The notes: a model not told the origin generated them from the letters alone. A DNA stretch of 64,000 nt from Caldifarciminota bacterium UBA5631 (GCA_002421425.1 DIJZ01000004.1:1-64000); one strand, 5' to 3'. Positions 47,330 to 56,815 are shown, numbered from the stretch's first letter. A program made the numbers and translations.

Positions 47330-48553
47330 TCAGGTTTTTAACCTCTTTTTCTGTGCAGAAGGGAGAAGAATGTTATTCAAGATCAGTCTGTAACCCGGTG
47401 AATTTTTGTATTTTGCAACATCAGTAGGAGGGTCACCCACAAAATGCTGATAATCTTCTGGGTCATGCCCGCCCAGGAAACTGAAGAAGCCCTTTCCAAG
47501 CTCTCCGTAAATATACTTCACATACTCGGTATTTGGCAGATCACCCAGAATAACAATGTCACCCTTCAATTTGCTTCTTCTGAAACCAGTATCCTGACCG
47601 AGAAATTCCTTAATTACTCTCGTATGATTTTGTGTAAGGATACCAGGAATCACATCAACCTTCGCGGAGAATTCCCTCAGAAGGAAGTAAGAATCTTCTC
47701 CCCACTGGGCGACTTCCAGAGTCATGTCAACGTCAGAATGTTCATAGATATAGTACTGCGAAAAAACCCTGAAATCCTTAAAAGCAAAGGTCTTTGAATA
47801 ATCAAGCTTATTACTTGCCAGAGGATCAAAAGGTGTCCCATCAAAGGGAACATCAGCAATATCAACTCCTTCTGAGGCAAGGGAAATATCCAGAGTTATT
47901 GGTGCAGAACACATCGCAAAGAGATACTTACCTGAGGACACATATTCATACAATCTTTTCGCCACAGCTCGTTCCAGAGTAACAACGTTCGAAAATCCGA
48001 GCTTTCTCGCCAGTACTTGCTTGAATTCAACCTGCTTCTTATACCATTCGGTATTCCCGTAGTTAGCATAAAATTTCCCAAATTGTCCTGTAAAGTCTTC
48101 ATGATGAAGGTGAACCCAATCAAATTCTTGAAGTTTCCCTCCTAAAATTTCTTCATCGTAGATACGGGTGTAAGGAATCTGTGCATACTCCAGAACCATT
48201 ATCACAGGATCATCCCAGGGTTCATAATATGGAGGAGCATAAACACCAATTTTGGGAGGGTTCTCGAGAATAATACTCTCCATATTCTTTTCTTTTGTTT
48301 GTTCCTTTATTGCAACCACCTCTTCTTCAGGGATTTCTTCGTAGGAAACTCCAGTGATCTTCAGGAGTTCCCTTGTAACATCAGCGTCCTCCAGCAGAAA
48401 GGAACCACCACGGTAATTTAGAATCCACTCTGCCTTTGATCCAGCGCGAAGAGAGTTGTAAACCACACCATAGGCCCGTAAATGGTCGAATTGGGATCTA
48501 TCCATGGGAACCAGAATGTAGAACACATACAGTGCTTCAAGCAGAATTTTCAT
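47330..48553 (-). CDS. Conserved protein of the family often mislabelled asparagine synthetase B
   Basis: A 407-residue protein. It lacks the N-terminal Cys and PP-loop of real asparagine synthetase. MKILLEALYVFYILVPMDRSQFDHLRAYG, LNYRGGSFLL and YAPPYYEPWDDPVIMVLEYAQIPYTRIYDEEIL are features I associate with a Bacteroidetes/FCB protein set with that label; the true function is unknown. The hydrophobic N-terminus could act as a signal peptide. Other notable stretches are WVHLHHEDFTGQFGKFYA and a C-terminal GHDPEDYQHFVGDPPTDV. The ATG at 48553 follows AAGGAAGA and overlaps sdaA by 17 bases. Confidence 0.6.
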   Translation of the reverse strand: MKILLEALYVFYILVPMDRSQFDHLRAYGVVYNSLRAGSKAEWILNYRGGSFLLEDADVTRELLKITGVSYEEIPEEEVVAIKEQTKEKNMESIILENPPKIGVYAPPYYEPWDDPVIMVLEYAQIPYTRIYDEEILGGKLQEFDWVHLHHEDFTGQFGKFYANYGNTEWYKKQVEFKQVLARKLGFSNVVTLERAVAKRLYEYVSSGKYLFAMCSAPITLDISLASEGVDIADVPFDGTPFDPLASNKLDYSKTFAFKDFRVFSQYYIYEHSDVDMTLEVAQWGEDSYFLLREFSAKVDVIPGILTQNHTRVIKEFLGQDTGFRRSKLKGDIVILGDLPNTEYVKYIYGELGKGFFSFLGGHDPEDYQHFVGDPPTDVAKYKNSPGYRLILNNILLPSAQKKRLKT

Positions 48554-49760
48554 TCTTCTTCCTTTTCCTGTCTCTCCAGTGAAGTGCAAGACCTCCGCTT
48601 GCAGTTTCTTTGTAAGCTGACGGAAGATCTTTCCCTGTCTCCTTCATCGTATTTACAACAGCATCAAAGGAAATCATATGCCGTCCGTCAGAAAGTAATG
48701 AATATGTGGCGCACTCAAGAGCTCTCAAAGCTGCCACTGCGTTTCGCTCAATACAGGGAATTTGAACATACCCGAGAACAGGGTCGCAGGTAAGCCCTAA
48801 ATGATGCTCAATCCCCATCTCTGCAGCATATTCAATCTGGAATACGGTACCACCAAGAATTTGTGTTGCTGCAGCAGCCGCCATTGAGCAAGCAACTCCA
48901 ACCTCTCCCTGGCAACCGACTTCAGCACCAGAAATGGAAGCATTCTCTCTGACAAGGGCACCAATCAAACCAGCAGTTGCTAAGCCTCTCAAGATCTTTT
49001 CTTCGGGGAGATGATACTCTTCCATTAGGAAGAACAGTACAGCGGGAAGAACGCCACAGGATCCACAAGTTGGTGCAGTGACTATTAGTCCACCATCTGC
49101 ATTCTCCTCCGACACTGCCAGTGCGTATGCAAATACCCGACCTTTTAAGCCTGCAATCCTCGTTGAATTCACAGCCTTTATATAATATGACCACGCCTTT
49201 CTTGGTAGATGAAGTTCCCCCGGCAGTACACCTTCGCGGTTTAACCCTCTTTCCACCGAGTCTTTCATCACATTCCACACTTCTCTCAGAAAGCCCCAGA
49301 TTTCCTTACCCTCATAATCCTCAACGAATTCCCACAAACTTTTCCCGGTTTCCTCGGACCAATCCAGAATATCCTCCATTCGATTTAAAGGAAATACGTC
49401 TTCTTTAACAAAGAATTCTTTTTCAGTCTTCACAATACCGCCACCGACACTGTAATACGTTTCCTGTCCCACCAGTTTGTTATCATTGTCAAACCCTTTA
49501 AATTCCATCGCATTTGGATGCAGGGGCAAAAATACATCGGGTTTGTTTAGAATTTCAATAACACCGGGGAAAGCCTTTTTCAGGGCATCATGGGTTAAAT
49601 GACCTTTCCCTGTAGCTGCAAGGGTACCATAAAGAGTCACATTTAGTGATTTTACGCGTGGAAATTCCTCCAGGAACCGTTGAAGCGCTCGGACGGGTCC
49701 CATTGTATGAGAAGATGAAGGCCCATGACCAATTTTAAATATCTGTCTTATGGACTCCAT
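48537..49760 (-). CDS. sdaA: L-serine dehydratase, iron-sulfur type, single chain
   Basis: A 407-residue [4Fe-4S] enzyme that deaminates L-serine to pyruvate and ammonia. The beta-like N-terminal domain has KIGHGPSSSHTMGP; the alpha-like catalytic domain shows TAPTCGSCGVLPA, SGAEVGCQGEVGVACSMAAAA and LGLTCDPVLGYVQIPCIERN, with the Cys ligands. I start it at the ATG at 49760 (AAAGGAG upstream); an in-frame extension to 49877 would contain the promoter. Single-chain fusion of the two subunits, as in E. coli SdaA. Confidence 0.96.
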   Translation of the reverse strand: MESIRQIFKIGHGPSSSHTMGPVRALQRFLEEFPRVKSLNVTLYGTLAATGKGHLTHDALKKAFPGVIEILNKPDVFLPLHPNAMEFKGFDNDNKLVGQETYYSVGGGIVKTEKEFFVKEDVFPLNRMEDILDWSEETGKSLWEFVEDYEGKEIWGFLREVWNVMKDSVERGLNREGVLPGELHLPRKAWSYYIKAVNSTRIAGLKGRVFAYALAVSEENADGGLIVTAPTCGSCGVLPAVLFFLMEEYHLPEEKILRGLATAGLIGALVRENASISGAEVGCQGEVGVACSMAAAAATQILGGTVFQIEYAAEMGIEHHLGLTCDPVLGYVQIPCIERNAVAALRALECATYSLLSDGRHMISFDAVVNTMKETGKDLPSAYKETASGGLALHWRDRKRKKNENSA

Positions 49761-49793
49761 TCTTGCTCCTTTGAATTTTTCGATTTCCTCAAA

Positions 49794-49822
49794 ATTATAC
49801 AACAAAGCGTAAGTTTTTTGAA
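49794..49822 (-). promoter_or_regulatory. sdaA promoter
   Basis: TTCAAA at 49822-49817, 17-base spacer, consensus TATAAT at 49799-49794, giving a leader of about 27 bases with AAAGGAG before the ATG at 49760. Confidence 0.65.
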
Positions 49823-49913
49823 TGTGCCGCTTTCTCGCCGTGCCATGTATTTCTGGGTCTCTTTGGTCTTTGAACAACCTCTGCCAAAACTACTGGGGGA
49901 ATAACATCACCTT

Positions 49914-49953
49914 TTGACTTGACACAGCTCTTAAATTAAAATTGTTAGCAACA
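49914..49953 (+). promoter_or_regulatory. marR operon promoter with possible operator
   Basis: TTGACT at 49914-49919, 17-base spacer, TAAAAT at 49937-49942. Directly after, TTGTTAGCAACA (49942-49953) holds the inverted repeat TGTT/AACA over the predicted transcription start, a size and place that would suit MarR autorepression. AGGAGGT precedes the ATG at 49971. Confidence 0.6.
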
Positions 49954-49970
49954 CGAACAGGAGGTTTATT

Positions 49971-50411
49971 ATGATTGAGAAAGATATTGAAAGGGTAATG
50001 AGGGAAGTATATGCACAGGTTACGAAAGAGGGAAGAACTGCTTTGAAAGAAATAAACCTAACTCCCCCACAATTCAATCTGATGGTACATCTGTACTTCT
50101 GTGGTCCACTTAACCAGACAAATCTTGCAAAGGATCTTTACCTTGCAAAGAGTACAATTTCGGGAATTGTAGAAAGACTCGAAAAAAGAAGGTTCGTTAA
50201 AAGAGCCAAAGTTGAAGCCGATAGAAGAAGCGAAATTGTTGTACTTACTCCTCAAGGCGAAGAAGTAATACAGAGAGTAATTGACAAAAGAGTAGAATTT
50301 CTCAGAAAGCTGATGCTGGATTTCACCGATGAAGAAAAGGAGAAGTTGCTTCAGTTTATTTCAAAGATGCGGGACAAACTGCCCGAATACGCTTCCAGCA
50401 AGAAATGCTAA
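49971..50411 (+). CDS. MarR-family transcriptional regulator
   Basis: A 146-residue winged-helix dimeric regulator. LTPPQFNLMVHLYFCGPLNQTNLAKDLYLAKSTISGIVERLEKRRFVKRAKVEADRRSEIVVLTPQGEEV contains the complete HTH and the basic wing with DRRS (residues about 24-95). First gene of a unit with a DUF401 permease and two ABC exporter genes, so it likely controls export of a toxic or signalling compound. Its stop is inside the next gene's start region. Confidence 0.92.
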   Translation: MIEKDIERVMREVYAQVTKEGRTALKEINLTPPQFNLMVHLYFCGPLNQTNLAKDLYLAKSTISGIVERLEKRRFVKRAKVEADRRSEIVVLTPQGEEVIQRVIDKRVEFLRKLMLDFTDEEKEKLLQFISKMRDKLPEYASSKKC

Positions 50412-51544
50412 AAAGCTCCAAAATCGTTGGCACTACATTCTTCATCTTCACTCTCGCTATTATTTTTAGCGTTCTTGGGAAATTTCAGGTAAGTAGCATA
50501 CCAAAACTTTTTGACTACAGCTTCTTCAATCTCTTAACCCTCGTCATTTTAGTCCAGGCAGTAACGCAGACGTTCAAGGTAAACCAGTATGATAAAAAAG
50601 TGTTGAAGCTGGTCTCATCGATTTCAGGCGATATCAGATACTCCATGGTAGTTCCCCCGATAATCTTTGGGCTTCTTCCGATGCCCGCAGGAGCAATGCT
50701 TACAGCTGAACTCACCAGAACTGCAGGTGAAAGTCTGGGTGCCAGGAAAAAATGGATTTTCTTCTTCAATTACTGGTTCAGGCATGTTTGTGAATTCTCC
50801 TGGCCTCTTTATGGCGCACTTATTTTAGCTGCGGGCATTGCTGGAATTCCACTCAAAAACTTTATTCTTGCGACCCTTCTATATTTCACCATCGCTGTAA
50901 TAATTGGGCTTGTGCTAATTTTTGTAAAAGTAAAACCCAACGGAAACAAAGAAAGAATCAAAATTCAACCAAAGGAGATCCTTTTAAATCTCCTTTCTGC
51001 CTTAACGCCTGTCATTTTGATTATCGTTATGATCTTCCTGAAAATCGATTTGAAATATTCCCTTCTGATTGTCCTGGCTCTCCTGTTTCTACTTGAAAAA
51101 ACACGACTTTCAGACATACTCAAAACATTAAAACTGTCAGTTTTTTCGGACATTACCCTGATCGTTTTGGTAGTTCTGCTCTTCAAAGGAATCGTAGAAA
51201 ATACCGACACTCTCAACGCCTTCGCCCGCTTTCTAACTTCACATAAAGTTCCTCAAATCATACCAGTGATAATCCTCCCTATGATAATGGCATTCCTTAC
51301 CGGCATTACATCAGCAGGAATTGGCTCCACAGCGCCAATTTTACAGGGCCTGTTTGCATTGAATCCCGCTTTCCCGTATCTCGCGTACATATCTGCCATT
51401 ACAGGTGTGTTGATTTCACCTTTTCACCTCTGTTTTATAACCACAAAGGAATACTTCAAAGTTTCCTTTAAAGAAGTGTATGCTACGATAACGGTTCCAA
51501 TATTACTTATTCAGCTTGTAGCAATCCTGAAGGCACTTTTATGA
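50405..51544 (+). CDS. DUF401-family integral membrane protein
   Basis: A 379-residue inner-membrane protein with about 10-11 predicted helices. LLPMPAGAMLTAEL (about residues 96-109) and FRHVCEFSWPLYGALILAAGIAGIP are typical of DUF401, a family related to anion/gluconate-type permeases with no defined substrate. A second re-entrant-like motif TGITSAGIGSTAPIL occurs near residue 300. Overlaps marR by 7 bases and the ABC gene by 4. Confidence 0.82.
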   Translation: MLKSSKIVGTTFFIFTLAIIFSVLGKFQVSSIPKLFDYSFFNLLTLVILVQAVTQTFKVNQYDKKVLKLVSSISGDIRYSMVVPPIIFGLLPMPAGAMLTAELTRTAGESLGARKKWIFFFNYWFRHVCEFSWPLYGALILAAGIAGIPLKNFILATLLYFTIAVIIGLVLIFVKVKPNGNKERIKIQPKEILLNLLSALTPVILIIVMIFLKIDLKYSLLIVLALLFLLEKTRLSDILKTLKLSVFSDITLIVLVVLLFKGIVENTDTLNAFARFLTSHKVPQIIPVIILPMIMAFLTGITSAGIGSTAPILQGLFALNPAFPYLAYISAITGVLISPFHLCFITTKEYFKVSFKEVYATITVPILLIQLVAILKALL

Positions 51545-53268
51545 AAGGCATTCTCAAGAGACTCCTTAAGTACAAATGGTCAATTGTCCTTGGAATTTTG
51601 AGTCTACTAATCGTAGACGCTGCCCAGCTCATAATTCCACTTGTGGTAAGAAAGAGCATTAATCTCATCCAGTCGGGTCAGGCTACCATGAAAATCCTCG
51701 GAGTATACGCCCTATACATCCTCGGATTGACATTGGTAATCGCGATCCTGAGGTTCTTCTGGCGTTATTTTATTATGGGAACGGCGAGAAAAGTCGAACG
51801 AGATATACGGGAGGAGCTATATTATCACTTCATTAAACTCTCTGCGAGCTTCTTCAACAAAGAAAAGACAGGTGAACTGATGGCGCTCGTTACTAACGAT
51901 ACCGATGCCATCAGAATGGCGTCGGGAATGGGGCTGGTGCAAATTACTGATATTATCGTCTATTCAACTTTTTCTCTGGCAATTATGTTCAAAATTTCTC
52001 CTCTACTCGCCCTCTACGCCCTCTTGCCACTCCCATTGATCAGTATTCTTATCTCTTTTTCCGGAAGACTTAACTACAAGTACTTTAAGGAGGTTCAAGA
52101 AACCTTCTCACACTTGACTGAAAAAATCAGGGAATCCATCACGGGAATAAAGGTGCTGAGAGGATTTTCCCAGACTGAGGGTCAGATTAGAGACATTGGT
52201 GTTACCAACGAAGTTTTCCTGAGGAAGAATATGAAACTTGCAAAAGTGTCAAGTCTTTTTGAACCTGCAATACAACTTGGAGCTACCTTATCCTTTGCGA
52301 TATTGCTATTCTTTGGTGGCAGAAAAGTAATTCTTAACGAGATCTCCCTTGGAGATTTTGTGGCCTTTTCAAGCTACCTCGGAATGATGATATGGCCAAT
52401 GATTGCCATCGGCTTTATGGTAAATATTGTTCAGCGTGGTTCAGCTTCTATGGATAGAATTGAAAGAGTCCTCCATATCGAGCCCGAAATCAAAAATTTG
52501 CCCACGACAAGAAGAATTGAAATTGAGGGGAATATTGAAGTCAAAAATCTGACATTTTCCTACACACCTGACAGGCCAGTGCTTATGGATGTGAATTTCA
52601 GACTCAAAAAAGGGCAAAAACTCGGAATTATCGGAAGGACTGGTTCTGGAAAGAGTACGCTGTGTTACCTGATTCCGAGAATCTTTGATCCGCCTGAAGG
52701 TACAGTATTTATAGAGGATTCTGACGTAAAGTACCTTGACCTTGCTGAAATCAGAAAAGCGGTCAGCTTCGTTCCGCAGGAGAGCCTTTTGTTCTCCACA
52801 ACCATCAGAGAAAATGTAAGTTACGGTAAAGAAAATGCCACCGAAGAAGAGATAATAAGAGCTTTGCACCTCGCCGAAATATATGACGAAGTAATGACAA
52901 TGCCGAAGGGTATCGATACTCTTGTTGGGGAGAGGGGCTTAACCCTTTCTGGCGGTCAGAAACAGCGCATTGCAATAGCGAGAGCTATTGTAAAAAATGC
53001 ACCAATATTTATACTGGATGATGCATTATCCGCTGTGGACACCGAAACCGAAATTAGAATCCTGACCAATCTTTCAGAATTTCTGAGTAGCAAAACAACC
53101 CTTATTGTTTCCCACAGAGTATCTGCAGTAATGGATTGCGACGAAATCATCGTTCTTGAAGACGGTAAGATAGCCGACAGAGGCACCCACGAAGAGCTCC
53201 TGTCAAGAGAAGGGTTCTACAGACACATTTACGAACTCCAAAAACTGGAGGAAGGAATTGTTCGGTAG
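51541..53268 (+). CDS. ABC exporter half-transporter (degenerate-site partner, TM287-like)
   Basis: A 575-residue half transporter: six-helix membrane domain at about residues 15-315, ATPase at about 340-575. Walker A is GRTGSGKSTLC, the signature is LTLSGGQKQRIAIARA (canonical), and Walker B reads IFILDDALSAVD, so the usual catalytic Glu is Asp. This is the hallmark of the non-catalytic partner in heterodimeric exporters such as TM287/288. It should pair with the product of the next gene, which overlaps it by 11 bases. Confidence 0.93.
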   Translation: MKGILKRLLKYKWSIVLGILSLLIVDAAQLIIPLVVRKSINLIQSGQATMKILGVYALYILGLTLVIAILRFFWRYFIMGTARKVERDIREELYYHFIKLSASFFNKEKTGELMALVTNDTDAIRMASGMGLVQITDIIVYSTFSLAIMFKISPLLALYALLPLPLISILISFSGRLNYKYFKEVQETFSHLTEKIRESITGIKVLRGFSQTEGQIRDIGVTNEVFLRKNMKLAKVSSLFEPAIQLGATLSFAILLFFGGRKVILNEISLGDFVAFSSYLGMMIWPMIAIGFMVNIVQRGSASMDRIERVLHIEPEIKNLPTTRRIEIEGNIEVKNLTFSYTPDRPVLMDVNFRLKKGQKLGIIGRTGSGKSTLCYLIPRIFDPPEGTVFIEDSDVKYLDLAEIRKAVSFVPQESLLFSTTIRENVSYGKENATEEEIIRALHLAEIYDEVMTMPKGIDTLVGERGLTLSGGQKQRIAIARAIVKNAPIFILDDALSAVDTETEIRILTNLSEFLSSKTTLIVSHRVSAVMDCDEIIVLEDGKIADRGTHEELLSREGFYRHIYELQKLEEGIVR

Positions 53269-55333
53269 TCACGGCCCCGGAGAGCATTTAGAAACCACAG
53301 GGAAATTCTTTGATAGAAAAGTACTTCGCAGAACCCTCCATTTTGTGAATCCTTACAAAGGGTTGGTTGCCCTCGCGTTTGTATTCTTGATGATTACGGC
53401 AGCTATACAGATCGTTATGCCAATAATTAACCGCAGAGCCATAGATTTCTACATTCTTCCATCCTACGTAGAACTCACGAGGCCTGATCTTGCTAAAGAG
53501 TACGACCTCGAAAAATACATAGTGCAACTTGAAGATGGAAAAACCCTGATCAAAAGGCCTGCTCTTTCCAGGGAAATCTCTGCTGAGCTTGAAAGAATGA
53601 ATGCCTTTGGAGACATCCGTTTTTACATTACAAAGAAGACTATCCCGGGCAAGGAGCCTCTCTTTGTTAAAACCCTTGATGGCAGGTATGCCATAGAGCA
53701 AACAAAAATTAACATTCTGACGAAGCCCCACATCCTTGACTTAAGAAAGGAGGACCTCAGAGAAGTTTACAAACTTGCACTTCTACTTGTAACAATTCTT
53801 GTAATCTCTTTCATATTCTCGTTTTTACAGGGATATACCCTTCAGTATGTTACCCAGAAGGTAATGTACGATATGCGAATTGCAATTTCCAGACACCTCC
53901 TAAACCTCCCGCTGTCCTATTTCGACAGAAATCCCACCGGACGACTTGTTACAAGGGCAACAAACGATGTAGCTGCAATTGCTGAAATGCTCAGTTCCGT
54001 TATTGTTTACCTCATAAAGGATTTCGTTGTCATAATTGGAGTAGTCGTTATTATGTTTAGAATGAACCTGAAATTAACTTTGCTGGTGCTTTCCATATCC
54101 CCTGCACTCCTTTTCGTTACAATTCTGTTCCGAGTGAAACTTCGTGATGCCTTTAGAAGAGTGCGCGCGAAACTCGCACAGCTAAACGCCTTCCTCCAGG
54201 AAAGCATCTCAGGAATAAGGGTAGTTCAAATCTTCAATCTGGAAAAAATCGTAAAAGGAAAATTTCAGACCCAAAACAAAGAGCTTTTTGATGCAAACAT
54301 TCAACAACTGTATGTATTTGCAACCTTTAGACCAATTATTGATTTCCTTAGGGCTGTAACGGTGGGTCTTATTATCTGGATCGGTGGCGGAGAAGTAATA
54401 AGAAATATGTTAACCTTCGGATCTCTCATCGCGTTCCTTTCTTACATAGATATGCTCTTCCAGCCAATAATTGAATTCTCTGAAAAGTACAACATTATGC
54501 AGTCTGCTATGGCTGCCGGCGATAGAATTTTTGAACTCCTTGATGAACCCACGGAGCCAAAAGGAAGAGGACTAAGAAAAGAAATTAGCGGAAAAGTTGA
54601 ATTCAGGAATGTGTGGTTCTCTTACAACACAGACACGTGGGTTTTGAAAGATATCAGTTTTGTTGTAAATCCCGGAGAAACTCTTGCCATCGTGGGCCCC
54701 ACTGGGGCAGGGAAAACCTCTTTAATTTCAACAATCTTTGGATTTTACCCTTACCAGAAGGGTCAAATTCTAATCGATGACATCCCATTAGAAGAATACG
54801 ATCTTGAGCATTTGCGCTCTCAGATGGGCCTTGTGCTACAGGATGTATTTATCTTTTCCGGAGAATTAAAGAAAAACATAAGGCTGTATAGAGAGGACAT
54901 TTCAGACAAGGAAATTGAGGAAGCAGCGCGAAATGTATACGTGCAACACTTCGCTCAGAAACTTCAAAATGGATATGAAACCCTTCTGGGAGAAAGGGGA
55001 GCATCCCTTTCCGTTGGCGAAAGGCAGCTTTTGTCCTTTGCAAGAGCTCTTGCTTTCAATCCGAGAATTCTTGTCCTTGACGAAGCAACAGCAAATGTAG
55101 ATTCCTATACTGAGAAGTTAATACAGCAGGCAATAAGGAAGGTATTAAAAGGAAGAACTTCCATCGTGATTGCACACAGGCTCTCAACCATAAAAGATGC
55201 AGACAAAATCATCGTAGTGTACGATGGAAAAATTGTTGAAGAAGGAACCCACGATTCACTCATCAAGAGGAAAGGAATGTATTACCATCTTTACATACTA
55301 CAATTTGCAAGGAGTGAGACCGGTGGATTATAA
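53258..55333 (+). CDS. ABC exporter half-transporter with extracytoplasmic insertion (TM288-like)
   Basis: A 691-residue half transporter. After TM1 (about residues 33-55) there is an insertion of about 100 residues (about 65-165, YVELTRPDLAKEY to ILDLRKEDLREVYK) before TM2, which should lie outside the membrane. The ATPase has Walker A GPTGAGKTSLI, Walker B ILVLDEATANVD with a canonical Glu, but a changed signature LSVGERQ. Combined with the partner, one ATP site would be complete and the other degenerate. Starts with TTG at 53258 after GGAGGAAGG. Confidence 0.92.
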   Translation: MFGSHGPGEHLETTGKFFDRKVLRRTLHFVNPYKGLVALAFVFLMITAAIQIVMPIINRRAIDFYILPSYVELTRPDLAKEYDLEKYIVQLEDGKTLIKRPALSREISAELERMNAFGDIRFYITKKTIPGKEPLFVKTLDGRYAIEQTKINILTKPHILDLRKEDLREVYKLALLLVTILVISFIFSFLQGYTLQYVTQKVMYDMRIAISRHLLNLPLSYFDRNPTGRLVTRATNDVAAIAEMLSSVIVYLIKDFVVIIGVVVIMFRMNLKLTLLVLSISPALLFVTILFRVKLRDAFRRVRAKLAQLNAFLQESISGIRVVQIFNLEKIVKGKFQTQNKELFDANIQQLYVFATFRPIIDFLRAVTVGLIIWIGGGEVIRNMLTFGSLIAFLSYIDMLFQPIIEFSEKYNIMQSAMAAGDRIFELLDEPTEPKGRGLRKEISGKVEFRNVWFSYNTDTWVLKDISFVVNPGETLAIVGPTGAGKTSLISTIFGFYPYQKGQILIDDIPLEEYDLEHLRSQMGLVLQDVFIFSGELKKNIRLYREDISDKEIEEAARNVYVQHFAQKLQNGYETLLGERGASLSVGERQLLSFARALAFNPRILVLDEATANVDSYTEKLIQQAIRKVLKGRTSIVIAHRLSTIKDADKIIVVYDGKIVEEGTHDSLIKRKGMYYHLYILQFARSETGGL

Positions 55334-56138
55334 GAGAAAAAATTACAGAGGAGTGGCTCTGACTATAGCAGGTAGCGATTCGAGCGGGGGGGCGGGAATT
55401 CAGGCTGACTTAAAAACTTTCGAGGCCTTCGATGTATATGGAATGAGCGTGATTACTGCCCTCACGGCACAGAACACCTACTCCGTTTCCGGAATATTTC
55501 CCGTAAGTCCGGATTTCGTTGAACTTCAGATCGAGGCTATTTTTAATGATATAATCCCCGATGCCATTAAAACTGGCATGTTATTAAACGCTCCAATAAT
55601 AGAATCCGTGGCAAGAGCCATTAAGAAGTATCAGGTGGAAAAACTTGTCGTGGACCCTGTTATGGTTTCAAAAAGTGGTGCAAGACTCCTGGAGGAAGAT
55701 GCAATTGAAGCACTTCTGAATAATCTATTACCAATATCCTTTCTAATTACTCCAAATGTGTTTGAAGCTCAAATAATTTCAAAAATGGAAATTAAAACCC
55801 ATAGAGATCTTATCAAAGCAGGAACTGAGATTCTGAAAAAGGGTCCGAAATGGGTTCTAATGAAGGGTGGACACATAGAAGGAAAGGATGCTATAGATAT
55901 ATTGGTGAGCAGGGATGGAGCGTGGGAGTTTAGGGGAAAACGAATCTCTACACAGCACGACCACGGAACTGGTTGTACTATTTCCGCTGCTATTACTGCA
56001 CTTCTTGCAATGGGCAAAGAAGTCCCCGAAACAGTCAGCATCGCAAAAAAGTATATTCAAGAAGCAATCAAAGAGGCACCCCACCTCGGAAAAGGTCATG
56101 GACCTTTGCGCCATAAAATAAGTCTGAACCTTGACTGA
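55323..56138 (+). CDS. thiD: Hydroxymethylpyrimidine/phosphomethylpyrimidine kinase
   Basis: A 271-residue ribokinase-like kinase of thiamine biosynthesis (HMP to HMP-P to HMP-PP). ALTIAGSDSSGGAGIQADLKTF opens the core, then GMSVITALTAQNT, DPVMVSKSG, LITPNVFEA and HDHGTGCTISAAITALLA (anion hole and catalytic Asp region). I choose GTG at 55323, 8 bases after AAGGAG and inside the end of the ABC gene; a longer frame would run far into it. No TPP riboswitch is visible. Its role in the exporter operon is unclear. Confidence 0.95.
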   Translation: MDYKRKNYRGVALTIAGSDSSGGAGIQADLKTFEAFDVYGMSVITALTAQNTYSVSGIFPVSPDFVELQIEAIFNDIIPDAIKTGMLLNAPIIESVARAIKKYQVEKLVVDPVMVSKSGARLLEEDAIEALLNNLLPISFLITPNVFEAQIISKMEIKTHRDLIKAGTEILKKGPKWVLMKGGHIEGKDAIDILVSRDGAWEFRGKRISTQHDHGTGCTISAAITALLAMGKEVPETVSIAKKYIQEAIKEAPHLGKGHGPLRHKISLNLD

Positions 56139-56159
56139 ACAGCTACAAAAGATTAAACT
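56131..56159 (+). promoter_or_regulatory. Promoter of the ogg-flavodiiron operon
   Basis: TTGACT at 56131-56136 (overlapping the thiD stop), 17-base spacer, TAAACT at 56154-56159. The leader is about 10 bases with a weak AAGG before the ATG at 56177. A PerR-type operator was not recognised here. Confidence 0.6.
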
Positions 56160-56176
56160 TATTCCAAGGTTTTATA

Positions 56177-56815
56177 ATGGAAAATATTGAAAAGTTACAC
56201 ATACTATATGAAGTTTTCAAGGAGAGAATTGAGCTCCGGATTAATGAGTTTAAGAAAATGCGCAGCAATTCAGATGAGAGCGCGGTTCTAAAGGAATTTA
56301 TTTTTTGCCTTCTTACTCCTCAATCGAAAGCAAAGATTTGCTGGAAGTCCGTTGAGAAAATCTTTGAAAATAACCTGCATATAGGGAAGAACGCAGATCT
56401 TCTACGAGAAAAACTTAGCGGTGTGAGGTTTCCAAATAATAAATCAAAATACCTCATTTATAACCTCGAAAAAATTGAAGAGGAGAGAATATCACTCAAA
56501 GATTTTGTTCAGGACGCTATGGATTCATTTTCAAAACGAGAAATTCTCATTAAGAAATTCAAAGGCATGGGAATGAAGGAAGCAAGCCATTTTCTTCGAA
56601 ATACTGGACATCTTGATCTCGCAATTCTCGATAGGCATATTCTCAAGAATATGGTCAATTTGGGAATTTTGAATGAAATCCCTTCCAGTATAAGCAAAAA
56701 CACGTACGTAAGTCTGGAAAGGAAATTGAAGGATTTTTCAGAAAAAATCGGCATACCTTTCGCCCATCTGGATATGTTGCTGTGGGCTAAGGAAACCGGG
56801 GAGGTGTTTAAATGA
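56177..56815 (+). CDS. ogg: 8-oxoguanine DNA glycosylase/AP lyase, Ogg2 type
   Basis: A 212-residue HhH-GPD enzyme that excises 8-oxoguanine. The HhH and GPD region reads KGMGMKEASHFLRNTGHLDLAILDRHIL: Lys134 is the predicted Schiff-base lysine and Asp152 the catalytic Asp, 18 residues apart as in the archaeal Ogg2 enzyme. FCLLTPQSKAKICW and VRFPNNKSKYL in the N-terminal half are also typical. Stop overlaps the Fur-family gene (ATGA). Together with the genes behind it, it forms an oxidative-stress operon. Confidence 0.93.
   Translation: MENIEKLHILYEVFKERIELRINEFKKMRSNSDESAVLKEFIFCLLTPQSKAKICWKSVEKIFENNLHIGKNADLLREKLSGVRFPNNKSKYLIYNLEKIEEERISLKDFVQDAMDSFSKREILIKKFKGMGMKEASHFLRNTGHLDLAILDRHILKNMVNLGILNEIPSSISKNTYVSLERKLKDFSEKIGIPFAHLDMLLWAKETGEVFK

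Noticed and set aside
47320..47339. Hairpin ACCTGAA/TTCAGGT with T run as a terminator
   Set aside because: Only 7 weak base pairs, overlapping the end of the minus-strand gene; for the plus strand it is nearly 190 bases after the HAD gene. Possible, but not supported enough.
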